Source of the DNA: a virus
Length of the DNA stretch: 31,653 nt
Direction: 5' to 3' (one strand)
Virus record (IMG/VR): IMGVR_UViG_3300023281_001116
Location: 1 to 31,653 of that record
Part shown: in pieces, positions 1 to 6,649 of the stretch
Layout of the letters: the number at the start of each line of letters is the position of its first letter
How positions within the stretch are numbered: position 1 is the stretch's first letter
Notes under the pieces: model-generated
What the model was told of the DNA's origin: nothing
Seen by the model: the letters and a program-made list of their open reading frames with translations, nothing else
Database searches by the model: none
Position numbers and translations under genes: made by a program

Positions 1-32
1 GTTTTGATGCCTGCCGGGCGGGCCTCGCGCAA

Positions 33-60
33 TTGATCACTTTTTGACCATGCTTGACCA
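33..60. repeat. Three helically phased TTGAYCA repeats upstream of terS
   Basis: TTGATCA (33-39), TTGACCA (44-50) and TTGACCA (54-60) lie on one strand with start-to-start spacings of 11 and 10 bases, about one helical turn. They sit directly before a Nu1-like small terminase gene, where lambda-type phages carry terminase-binding R sites (cosB). The repeats are directly visible; a role as packaging-protein binding sites is inference. No cos nick site was identified. Confidence 0.35.
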
Positions 61-89
61 AGGGGAGGGGGGGTGTTAGGGTGCCTCCT

Positions 90-938
90 ATGGTTAAGAA
101 TTTGGTTACAAAGTCAGAGTTCGCGCGGTCTGTAGGTGTCTCGGCAGGTGCCGTGACAAAGGCTTGCGGTAGCGGTTTGAAAGCGGCAATTGTTGGCGGT
201 AGGATCGACATTGATCACCCCGCAGCAATTGAATACCGCAACAACCAGGCGCGTGGTCAGCTAGAACCCGCAGTCACTGGAATGGATCCACTTTATGAAT
301 CAACCGTAGCGTGGTGTGTGGCGAACGGGTGTTACTCGGTTAGCGGTGTAAAGAGGGGTATGAAAATCGGCCATACTCGATCCCAGAAACTTGTGACCTT
401 AATGCGGGTCAACGGGATGATACCGGAGCCTTTAAAAACAAGGGCGAAGGACCCTGCACCGAAACCGTTCGAGAAAGTGCCGGTTGTGAATGGTTATAAT
501 GCCAGGAATGAGCGAATCAAGCGGGAATCGGCAGAGAACCCCGACGACTTGATGGATAATATCCCCAAGCACATATCAAAGCTGGCGGACAAGTCGTTGA
601 GGGAATTGGTTCATATGTTCGGCACGGATCGTAGTTTTAAGGACTGGCTTGACGCCGCTAAAAAGATTGAAGACATCGATACCACACGAATTAAGAACGC
701 ACAATTGAAAGGCGAATTGGTTAACAAGGAATTTGTAAAAATATCTGTGGTGTCACCGATTGAGTCAGCGCATGTACAGCTACTGACAGACGGCGCCAAG
801 ACGATCACACGTAAGGTCATAGTGATGTGCGCGGCAGAAAACACTCCCGCCGAGATTGAAAAAGAAATTATCGACCAACTAGCGTCATTCATTCGACCGG
901 TTAAAACGAAAATTACAAGGGCTTTGAAAAATGTTTAA
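90..938 (+). CDS. Terminase small subunit (Nu1-like DNA-packaging protein)
   Basis: Likely the small terminase subunit, which recognises the packaging site and recruits the large subunit. The N-terminus (about residues 5-50) reads as an excisionase/Nu1-type winged helix: a short 'VTKSEFARSVGVS' helix-turn-helix, then 'GGRIDIDHPAAIEY', a pattern typical of phage Nu1-like proteins. The remaining ~230 residues are charged and helical, as expected for an oligomerisation and large-subunit-binding region. Length is 282 aa from ATG 90, longer than lambda Nu1 (181 aa). I chose ATG 90 because AGGG at 78-81 lies 8 bases upstream; GTG 81 and TTG 54 are in-frame alternatives. Phased TTGACCA repeats precede it, and the GpA-type large subunit lies 1.5 kb downstream in the same direction, separated by small genes, unlike lambda where the two are adjacent. 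Confidence 0.8.
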   Translation: MVKNLVTKSEFARSVGVSAGAVTKACGSGLKAAIVGGRIDIDHPAAIEYRNNQARGQLEPAVTGMDPLYESTVAWCVANGCYSVSGVKRGMKIGHTRSQKLVTLMRVNGMIPEPLKTRAKDPAPKPFEKVPVVNGYNARNERIKRESAENPDDLMDNIPKHISKLADKSLRELVHMFGTDRSFKDWLDAAKKIEDIDTTRIKNAQLKGELVNKEFVKISVVSPIESAHVQLLTDGAKTITRKVIVMCAAENTPAEIEKEIIDQLASFIRPVKTKITRALKNV

Positions 939-958
939 ATTATGTGAGGTATTTTAAA

Positions 959-1231
959 ATGGAACACACAATAACAAAGACTATTCCCGAACACACTGAG
1001 GAAGTTTACGACAAGACCACATGCGACAGTTGCGGCAAAGACCTTGAATGCGAATCATGTGATGAGTTTGATACTGTTACTATAGAGTGGGAGAGGGGAA
1101 CCCGGGGACATGGCGAAGCCGATACATATACCGATGATGTTGATCTGTGCGGCAAATGTTTTGAAACCAGACTTAAACCTTTTTTGATCTCTGAAATGGG
1201 TTGTAAAATAGTGACTAAAAACAAGTGGTGA
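959..1231 (+). CDS. Small zinc-ribbon-like hypothetical protein
   Basis: A 90-aa protein of unknown function. Its cysteines pair up as TCDSC, ECESC and DLCGKC, a layout of CxxC knuckles that suggests a zinc-binding ribbon. The rest is acidic with several Thr/Glu-rich stretches. ATG 959 is preferred over GTG 944 because GTGAGGT at 944-950 makes a good ribosome binding site 8 bases upstream. It lies between terS and terL, where phages often place small accessory genes. No catalytic motif is visible; a DNA- or protein-binding role is only a guess. Confidence 0.6.
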   Translation: MEHTITKTIPEHTEEVYDKTTCDSCGKDLECESCDEFDTVTIEWERGTRGHGEADTYTDDVDLCGKCFETRLKPFLISEMGCKIVTKNKW

Positions 1232-1290
1232 GAGAAGTACCATGATAGTATAAAACCGATTTACTCAAAACCAACCAAAAGGAACCAAAA

Positions 1291-1668
1291 ATGAAATATA
1301 TATTCACCTCGCTTTTACTTTTATTTGTCAGCACCTTTACCTTCGCCGAGTGTACGCAATGCCACAGTGTGGACTCAATGACTAGTTATACCGTTCAGGG
1401 TTTTGATATGAATGAAATTAGCGACTTTACGTTAGAGCCGTCACCGGATCTCATTCGTATACCGGTGTCGGGAATATACAAATCTACCGGCATCTATGCA
1501 GTCGAATCAAGTTTTAAAGCGGGTGACCGTATTCATGCAGCGTTTTCGAAAACCATCGAGATTCCTGATCGAGCGCATGTTATGAATCGTAAAGGTCGAA
1601 CATCCTTTGTTCAACGCGACGGCCTGCGACAATTTAAGAAAAATCTGTTATCGGAAATTATTAGTTAA
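1291..1668 (+). CDS. Secreted small protein with CxxCH motif
   Basis: A 125-aa protein starting at ATG 1291 with AAGGAA about 6 bases upstream. The first ~19 residues form a classical Sec signal peptide (Lys, long Leu/Phe core, ending TFTFA), with a likely signal-peptidase I site before Glu20. Immediately after cleavage comes CTQCHS, which fits the c-type haem attachment motif CxxCH. The mature ~106 residues do not otherwise look like a cytochrome c: only two methionines lie well after the motif, and no typical axial-ligand context is obvious. There is no lipobox. Alternatives are a disulfide or metal site in a periplasmic protein. A periplasmic location is well supported; haem binding is speculative. 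Confidence 0.6.
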   Translation: MKYIFTSLLLLFVSTFTFAECTQCHSVDSMTSYTVQGFDMNEISDFTLEPSPDLIRIPVSGIYKSTGIYAVESSFKAGDRIHAAFSKTIEIPDRAHVMNRKGRTSFVQRDGLRQFKKNLLSEIIS

Positions 1669-1692
1669 ATAATTAAAGTTATAAGTAGCGTA

Positions 1693-1720
1693 TGCATGGG
1701 TCACACATACGACCCATGCA
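1693..1720. promoter_or_regulatory. Perfect 10-bp inverted repeat with 8-base loop (operator or RNA hairpin)
   Basis: TGCATGGGTC (1693-1702) is followed by an 8-base spacer and its exact reverse complement GACCCATGCA (1711-1720). It fills the centre of the gap between stop 1668 and the proposed start 1740. No T-run follows on the + strand, so it is not a standard terminator. A TATAAG hexamer at 1680-1685 lies just upstream, so the dyad could overlap a transcription start, but no good -35 box is visible. An operator for a dimeric protein or a 5'-leader hairpin are both possible. Confidence 0.5.
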
Positions 1721-1739
1721 ACAAACAGTAGGTGGGCAG

Positions 1740-1976
1740 ATGAAAAGGCGCGCACGTGAATCGTACAATTATAATATTCGCAAAAAGTTTTCCTTTGTAT
1801 CTTGGGTTAAATGTTGCTGCTGCGAATTTGAATTTGTACGTGAATGGATGTGGGTGTGTGAGGTCGGACCCTACCACGGGGGTTCAGGGCGTTTGATTCA
1901 TTTTTGCGAGAATTGCGCACCCAACACTGTGGTGGCCTGCGAAATTATTGAAAAGCGGAATTTAAACGATGACTAG
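1740..1976 (+). CDS. Cysteine-rich hypothetical protein
   Basis: A 78-aa protein of unknown function with a basic N-terminus (MKRRARES). It carries a CCCCEF cluster near residue 25 and CENC near residue 57, suggesting a four-cysteine zinc-binding fold. A longer frame opens at ATG 1692, but that would translate through the perfect dyad at 1693-1720. ATG 1740 has AGGTGGG at 1729-1735, a good ribosome binding site, and is preferred. It is the first gene of a chain of overlapping frames leading to the large terminase: its stop (1974-1976) overlaps the ATG at 1969. Confidence 0.5.
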   Translation: MKRRARESYNYNIRKKFSFVSWVKCCCCEFEFVREWMWVCEVGPYHGGSGRLIHFCENCAPNTVVACEIIEKRNLNDD

Positions 1977-2064
1977 CACCCTACGACCCATTTCCCCCAA
2001 ACGTGCCAGGACGTTGCGCAAGCAAGGTGTGGACGTATGGCACGAACGATTCGTGTCCCCATGA
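1969..2064 (+). CDS. 31-aa micro-ORF in overlap chain
   Basis: ATG 1969 lies inside the end of the preceding gene (8-base overlap). The frame runs 31 codons to TGA 2062-2064 and gives a basic peptide (MTSTLRPISPKRARTLRKQG followed by about 11 more residues). The stop overlaps the next ATG as ATGA. The reading frame and overlaps are directly seen; expression is inferred from the chain, in which every gap between 1740 and 4451 is closed by such overlaps. It may be a real small protein or a device that carries ribosomes across to the next gene. No known family recognised. Confidence 0.4.
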   Translation: MTSTLRPISPKRARTLRKQGVDVWHERFVSP

Positions 2065-2138
2065 CGTTTTTAAATAAAACAAAACTCGTTTCATTGGATA
2101 TATCGTTTGATGTGGAGATCGACACAGATGTTTATTAA
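2061..2138 (+). CDS. 25-aa micro-ORF in overlap chain
   Basis: It starts at ATG 2061, overlapping the previous stop (ATGA), and ends at TAA 2136-2138 after 25 codons. The peptide is MTFLNKTKLVSLDI followed by an acidic end. It overlaps the proposed start of the next gene (ATG 2128) by 11 bases. Evidence is only position and overlap; the peptide matches nothing I recognise. It may serve mainly for translational coupling. Confidence 0.3.
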   Translation: MTFLNKTKLVSLDISFDVEIDTDVY

Positions 2139-2478
2139 TTACGAACGTAATGAATCATTATCTCGCGAACAATGGGAGTTGACAATGGATGATGTCCAGG
2201 AATGCAACGTTCTTAATGACAAGGTTAGAGCACTTGAAGATTATTTGTTGTGTGTGATTGGGAAATCTCGTGGTCCTACGTTCGATGTCAGGTCTAATTA
2301 TGATCGCCAACAATTAAACGATAGAATCAACGAGCTTTCTTGTCTTATCGCCACTATTCCGCCTCAGGTTACCCGCATGATGTTTCGTGATGAGAATTAT
2401 AAGGCGTCGAAAGCAGCGGTCGGTAAACTCAGACAGTTACTCCCACAAATTGAAGATGCCGTTCTATGCTTAACCTAG
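2128..2478 (+). CDS. Helical hypothetical protein upstream of terL
   Basis: A 116-aa, mostly helical protein of unknown function. Heptad-like hydrophobic spacing appears in the N-terminal third (roughly residues 25-45) and near the C-terminus (LRQLLPQIEDAV), so coiled-coil pairing is plausible. ATG 2128 has GGAG about 10 bases upstream; TTG 2107 and ATG 2110 are in-frame alternatives. Its end overlaps the large terminase start by 13 bases, which suggests translational coupling and a packaging-related role. Its position directly before gpA is where lambda has Nu1, but here the Nu1-like gene lies further upstream. Confidence 0.6.
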   Translation: MFINYERNESLSREQWELTMDDVQECNVLNDKVRALEDYLLCVIGKSRGPTFDVRSNYDRQQLNDRINELSCLIATIPPQVTRMMFRDENYKASKAAVGKLRQLLPQIEDAVLCLT

Positions 2479-4451
2479 ACACCATTGGCCAGGATTGGTT
2501 GATAAGTGAGGTTGACGGATTAACAGAAGAAATTATCAAAATTGCCCCCAGTGTTTTTAACGAGGAGAATCGTTATTTACCGGCGTCGGTCACGTCAATA
2601 CCGGGGTACATCCGGTTTGCGGTAAATCCGTATATGCGTGAAATACTGGATTGTTTCGACGTCGACAGCGATGTGCGCGAAGTTAATTTAAAAAAGGGTG
2701 TACAAATTACATGGACGACGTTGATTGAATCTATACTTTTGTATTACATGTTCCATGTTAAAACGTTGCCCATGATGTATATGACGGCGGATAAGGAACT
2801 CGCCGAAGAACGTGTTTCTAATAATATTATTCCAATGATCAATCAATCGGGGTTTGCGGATAAAATACGGTCAAGTGACGAAGGTAATTCACGAAAAACC
2901 GGCAAGACAAAAAATCATATCCAGGTAGAAGGCGGCGCATACATGGTGCCGTTTGGTGCACAAAATGCGGCTAAAATGCGATCCTATTCTATCGCTTTGA
3001 TGTTTAAGGATGAGTTAGACGCGTGGCCGGACGTGGTTGGCAAGGACGGTGACCCCGATGCGATCAGCGACGACCGATGTTCGGGGTACTGGGAACGTCG
3101 GAAAATTGGGCGCGGGTCCACACCGTTGATTAAAGGAATGTCAAAAATTGAAGACGCGTACCGTCGCGGCGACCAACGCAAGTATATGGTGTTGTGTAAA
3201 GCTTGCTCGTTCCCTCAATCGCTGCGGTGGGAATCAGTCAACAAGGAAACCGGTGTTGTGGGCGGTTTTCGGTGGGAGATGGAAGATGGGGCTCTTTTGT
3301 TGGGTTCCGTTTGTTACTGTTGCCAATCTTGTGGCCACCCTCACTACGAACATGATAAAGAGCGTTTATTTTCTCCTAATCACGGTGCACATTGGAAGCC
3401 TACGGCCCGACCTGTCGAACCAAACATACGATCCTACCACTTGCCTGCGTTGTATAGCCCTATTGGTATGCAGCCTTGGTATAAATCTGTTAGTGCTTAC
3501 CTGCAAGGATACGACCCTGTTGATCGAAAAGTGATCGACATCGGCAAGTACCAAAAATTTTACAATAACGTGTTGGCTGAACCATTCGAAATTAAAGGGG
3601 CGAAAGTCCTGTTTGAAGCAGTATCCCTCCATCGACGTACTGTTTATCGGTTTGGGCAAATCCCCAACGCACACGCGCAAGAACACGCAGGGTCTCGTAT
3701 TTTATTTCTTACTTGTCAGATTGACGTGCATAAAAGTAACCTGGCGGTGTCGGTCATGGGTTGGGCTAAAGACGCGAAGTGTTATTTGATTGATTATTGG
3801 CGGTTTGAGGCAGGCGGGCTCGCCGAGGATTGTACTGAGCTCGGCGATCCCGTTTGGGGAAAGGTACAACAATTGATCGAGGAGACCGAGTATATATCAG
3901 ATGACGGACTGAAATACAAGGTAACATTAACGCTTATCGATGGGGGGTATGCTAATGATACGGTCTCGACGTTTTGTTCGTCGTACGGCTGGGGGGTTTT
4001 CCCCATCTTGGGTCGCGAACGCCCGGCGAAAATTCAGAAAATCAGTGAATTCGCGGAATTTAAAACGCAAGCCGGTGGTCGTGGGTACCGAATTTTAGTT
4101 GATCATTATAAGGATCGTATAGCCACGGCGTTGCGCCGTGAGTGGTCTGAAGGGTCAGGAGAGCAACAGCGATTCCACTTTAACGCCCCCGTCGATACCA
4201 CCGACGCTCAAATTAAGGAGCTCACTGTCGAAGTCAGGCAGAAAAAGACCGACGACCGAGGCAACGTGTCGTATATTTGGTACCGTCCAGGCAACGCACG
4301 GAATGAATTGTGGGATTTGTTGGTCTATGGGCACGCTGCTGTAGAAATCCTCGCGTGGAATATTTGCATCCAACATTTTGAACTTGAGACCGTTGAATGG
4401 GGTCAATTTTGGGCTTATATGGGTGAACAATTGCCTGCCGCGACAACCTAG
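2466..4451 (+). CDS. Terminase large subunit, GpA family
   Basis: ATPase-nuclease that cuts concatemeric DNA and drives packaging into the prohead. At 661 aa it matches the GpA family (lambda gpA is 641). Visible parts: a degenerate Walker A at residues 76-84 (KKGVQITWT), the same numbering as lambda gpA's KSARVGYSK; a Walker B acidic motif DELDAW at 182-187; a cysteine cluster at about 244, 247, 283-289 (CKAC, CYCCQSC) resembling the zinc knuckle of GpA proteins; and the nuclease domain from about 410, with TCQIDVH (D420), LIDGGY (about 492) and a C-terminal WDLLVYGHAA. The glycine before the Walker A threonine is replaced, but GpA proteins vary there. It starts inside the previous gene. Confidence 0.93.
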   Translation: MLNLDTIGQDWLISEVDGLTEEIIKIAPSVFNEENRYLPASVTSIPGYIRFAVNPYMREILDCFDVDSDVREVNLKKGVQITWTTLIESILLYYMFHVKTLPMMYMTADKELAEERVSNNIIPMINQSGFADKIRSSDEGNSRKTGKTKNHIQVEGGAYMVPFGAQNAAKMRSYSIALMFKDELDAWPDVVGKDGDPDAISDDRCSGYWERRKIGRGSTPLIKGMSKIEDAYRRGDQRKYMVLCKACSFPQSLRWESVNKETGVVGGFRWEMEDGALLLGSVCYCCQSCGHPHYEHDKERLFSPNHGAHWKPTARPVEPNIRSYHLPALYSPIGMQPWYKSVSAYLQGYDPVDRKVIDIGKYQKFYNNVLAEPFEIKGAKVLFEAVSLHRRTVYRFGQIPNAHAQEHAGSRILFLTCQIDVHKSNLAVSVMGWAKDAKCYLIDYWRFEAGGLAEDCTELGDPVWGKVQQLIEETEYISDDGLKYKVTLTLIDGGYANDTVSTFCSSYGWGVFPILGRERPAKIQKISEFAEFKTQAGGRGYRILVDHYKDRIATALRREWSEGSGEQQRFHFNAPVDTTDAQIKELTVEVRQKKTDDRGNVSYIWYRPGNARNELWDLLVYGHAAVEILAWNICIQHFELETVEWGQFWAYMGEQLPAATT

Positions 4452-4459
4452 CATATACT
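4431..4459 (+). promoter_or_regulatory. Candidate sigma70-like promoter before the head genes
   Basis: TTGCCT (4431-4436), a 17-base spacer and TATACT (4454-4459) match the sigma70 consensus at 4/6 and 5/6 positions. It spans the terL stop and would direct transcription into the gpW-like and portal genes. A 6-bp dyad, CGTGTA (4461-4466) and TACACG (4485-4490), lies around the expected start and could be an operator or leader hairpin. This 55-base gap is one of the few non-coding stretches in the late region. Consensus match only. Confidence 0.35.
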
Positions 4460-4506
4460 GCGTGTAATTATTGATCTATTTTTGTACACGAGGCTAGGGT
4501 AATGTA

Positions 4507-4761
4507 ATGGATCGGACGTTTTTGCAGGGTCGCATTGATGCTACTAAAGCGTTAATTGTTGCGTATGAAGACGCCTCAGTTGCCATTGCATCTGGGACGA
4601 TAGAGTCATACACCCTTGATACTGGTCAAGACCGTCAAACTGTTACTAAAATGAATATTGCTTCTCTCAATAAAGTCATCGATAGTCTTTATAGTCGTTG
4701 TGCGGTGCTACAAACCAGGCTCACCGGCAGTGGCGTCGTGAATGTGAGGCCGGGATGGTAG
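4507..4761 (+). CDS. gpW-like head-tail joining protein
   Basis: An 84-aa protein in the lambda gpW position, between large terminase and portal. The middle has the typical 'YTLDTGQDRQTVTKMNIASLN' type strand-then-helix pattern of gpW/DUF6148-like proteins: a short beta hairpin carrying a QTV(T) motif, then a helix beginning with the N-capping segment before residues LNKVIDSLYSR. gpW proteins plug the portal and prepare it for tail attachment. The C-terminus (VNVRPGW) overlaps the portal start by 7 bases, so translation is probably coupled. Assignment rests on position, size and motif. Confidence 0.65.
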   Translation: MDRTFLQGRIDATKALIVAYEDASVAIASGTIESYTLDTGQDRQTVTKMNIASLNKVIDSLYSRCAVLQTRLTGSGVVNVRPGW

Positions 4762-6416
4762 CGGAAAAACCACGCTATAGGGTTAATAACGACGGTTCGT
4801 TCGTGCATGTGTCGGGCGAACCCCCCACCGTTAACGTCAACAATCTTGGCGCATTTCAGGGTCAACAGAACTTCTCCCGGTGGGAAAACTCTATTTATGA
4901 CGGCGGCAAATTCGCCGGTGGTTTCGGCCCTACTGAAATTCAACATGTTGATTATTGGACCCTGCGACAGCGGTCGTCACAATTATTCACCGAAAACCTT
5001 TATGCGCGCGGACTCATCCGACGCCTAGTTACTAACGAGATTAATACCGGACTATGCCCCGAAGCCACCCCCGATGAGGAAATTATAGGCATTGAAGATG
5101 GGAGCTTACAGGATTGGTCAGAAACGGTTGAAAATCGATTTAATATTTGGGCTCAACAACCACTGGTGTGTGATTGGAAGCAACAAGACACTTTCGGTGA
5201 ATTGCAGGCTGCGGCACGCGAGGAAGCGCTTGTTGCGGGTGACGTGCTTGTCGTTTTGAAGCAATCACGACAAACCCGATTGCCGATGGTGCAGTTAGTA
5301 CGCGGTGAAAGTGTGCAAAGTCCGCTAAGCGACCAGGACGGAAAATTACGTAAAGGTCACGAGGTGAAGCATGGGGTTGAACTCAATCGACTAGGACGTG
5401 TGGTTGCATATTGGGTCAGGCAGAAAGACGGTGAAACCTCTCGTTTGCCTGCGTTTAGCGAGCGGACAGGTCGCCGCGTGGCGTGGCTTGTGTTTGGCAC
5501 GGACAAGCGCCTTGATGATGTGCGCGGTCAACCGCTGTTGTCGTTGGTATTGCAATCGTTAAAAGAGATCGATCGATACCGAGACTCTGCACAACGCAAG
5601 GCTGTCGTGAATTCAATCCTGGCGATGTTTATTAAAAAGACAGAGGACAAGATAGGGTCGCTACCGATGACGGGCGGTGCAGTTCAACACGGTTCAGTCG
5701 CCACCACCGACGCTGACGGCACCCCTCGTCAATACAACATGGCAAAGTCCATACCCGGTGTGGTTATGGAAGGACTCCAACAAGGTGAAGAACCTGTCGG
5801 ATTTCATAGCCAAGGTACTGACATCAATTTCGGGACGTTCGAAGCGGCAATTTTACAGACTGTCGCGTGGGCTAATGAGGTCCCCCCCGAAATATTGACG
5901 CTTGCGTTCAGCAATAACTACTCAGCCAGTCAAGCGGCTATTAATGAATTTAAGATTTATCTTAATAAGGTGTGGGCAACTTTTGGCAGTAAGTTTTGCG
6001 TGCCTGTGTACATCGAATGGTTGTTAAGTGAGACATTGTTGCAAAATATCAAAGCGTCGAAACTGTTAGAATCATGGCGTGACCCTCAGAGTTACGATGT
6101 GTTCGGCGCGTGGACTTTAACAGAGTGGTACGGATCGATTAAACCCTCTACTGATATGTTTAAGCAAGCTAAGGGTAGTCAGTTGGCTGTTAATGAAGGT
6201 TGGTCGACTAACGCACGTGAGTCGCGTGCGTTAACGGGTACGAAATATTCGAAAAATATTAAACGTTTGTTACGTGAAAACGAACAAAAGGTGGCGGCGT
6301 TGAGGCCGTTGCTCGAACTCAAGGCGGAGTTTGGTGATGTAGCAGCGGTAGACGATGCTGTCAAGGCGCTTGAGTCCGCCCATTTATCACTAGTGGGGGA
6401 TATTCGGAATGAGTAA
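4755..6416 (+). CDS. Portal protein, lambda gpB family
   Basis: Forms the dodecameric DNA entry ring at one head vertex and is the docking site for terminase and connectors. At 553 aa from ATG 4755 it is close to lambda gpB (533). Recognisable family features: an N-terminal segment with RSSQLFTENLYARGLIRRL; the core sequence REEALVAGDVLV; a beta-rich wing with HGVELNRLGRVVAYW; and LKEIDRYRDSAQRKAVVNSI, typical of the lambda-type clip/stem region. An in-frame upstream start exists at 4698, but ATG 4755 has GAGG at 4746-4749 and overlaps the preceding stop by only 7 bases. The 3' end overlaps the next gene by 8 bases. Confidence 0.92.
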   Translation: MVAEKPRYRVNNDGSFVHVSGEPPTVNVNNLGAFQGQQNFSRWENSIYDGGKFAGGFGPTEIQHVDYWTLRQRSSQLFTENLYARGLIRRLVTNEINTGLCPEATPDEEIIGIEDGSLQDWSETVENRFNIWAQQPLVCDWKQQDTFGELQAAAREEALVAGDVLVVLKQSRQTRLPMVQLVRGESVQSPLSDQDGKLRKGHEVKHGVELNRLGRVVAYWVRQKDGETSRLPAFSERTGRRVAWLVFGTDKRLDDVRGQPLLSLVLQSLKEIDRYRDSAQRKAVVNSILAMFIKKTEDKIGSLPMTGGAVQHGSVATTDADGTPRQYNMAKSIPGVVMEGLQQGEEPVGFHSQGTDINFGTFEAAILQTVAWANEVPPEILTLAFSNNYSASQAAINEFKIYLNKVWATFGSKFCVPVYIEWLLSETLLQNIKASKLLESWRDPQSYDVFGAWTLTEWYGSIKPSTDMFKQAKGSQLAVNEGWSTNARESRALTGTKYSKNIKRLLRENEQKVAALRPLLELKAEFGDVAAVDDAVKALESAHLSLVGDIRNE

Positions 6417-6648
6417 GGCAGTATTGAACATTACACAAGCTTGGCAGACTGTGGCGGTAGGCGCTGCTATTTTTACAATTAAAGTAAAAGGTGCCGGTGC
6501 TATTTTTTTTAATGAAACGGAAGACGACGCGAGCGCATATGTTGCTGCGGCATTGCCGGGGGAACAGTTCAGTCAGAATGACGCTATTTTAACAAAATGT
6601 CGCGCTACCGGCAGTGGTTGGGTAATTATCGCGGACGGGGTACTTTAA
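6409..6648 (+). CDS. Small beta-rich structural-type protein
   Basis: A 79-aa protein inserted between portal and head protease. Strands such as WQTVAVGAAIFTIKVKG, AIFFNETE and SGWVIIADGVL suggest a compact beta-sandwich. Small beta proteins of this look occur among phage virion-associated proteins, but I do not recognise a named family. It overlaps the portal stop (ATG 6409) and is followed after 1 base by the 424-aa accessory gene. A capsid-surface or adhesin role is inferred from position and fold impression only. Confidence 0.6.
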   Translation: MSKAVLNITQAWQTVAVGAAIFTIKVKGAGAIFFNETEDDASAYVAAALPGEQFSQNDAILTKCRATGSGWVIIADGVL

Positions 6649-6649
6649 C

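Noticed and set aside
7-24. GC-rich hairpin-like GCCTGCCGGGCGGGC at the left edge
   Set aside because: Stem is short with a G-T pair and no T-run follows; too weak to call a terminator.
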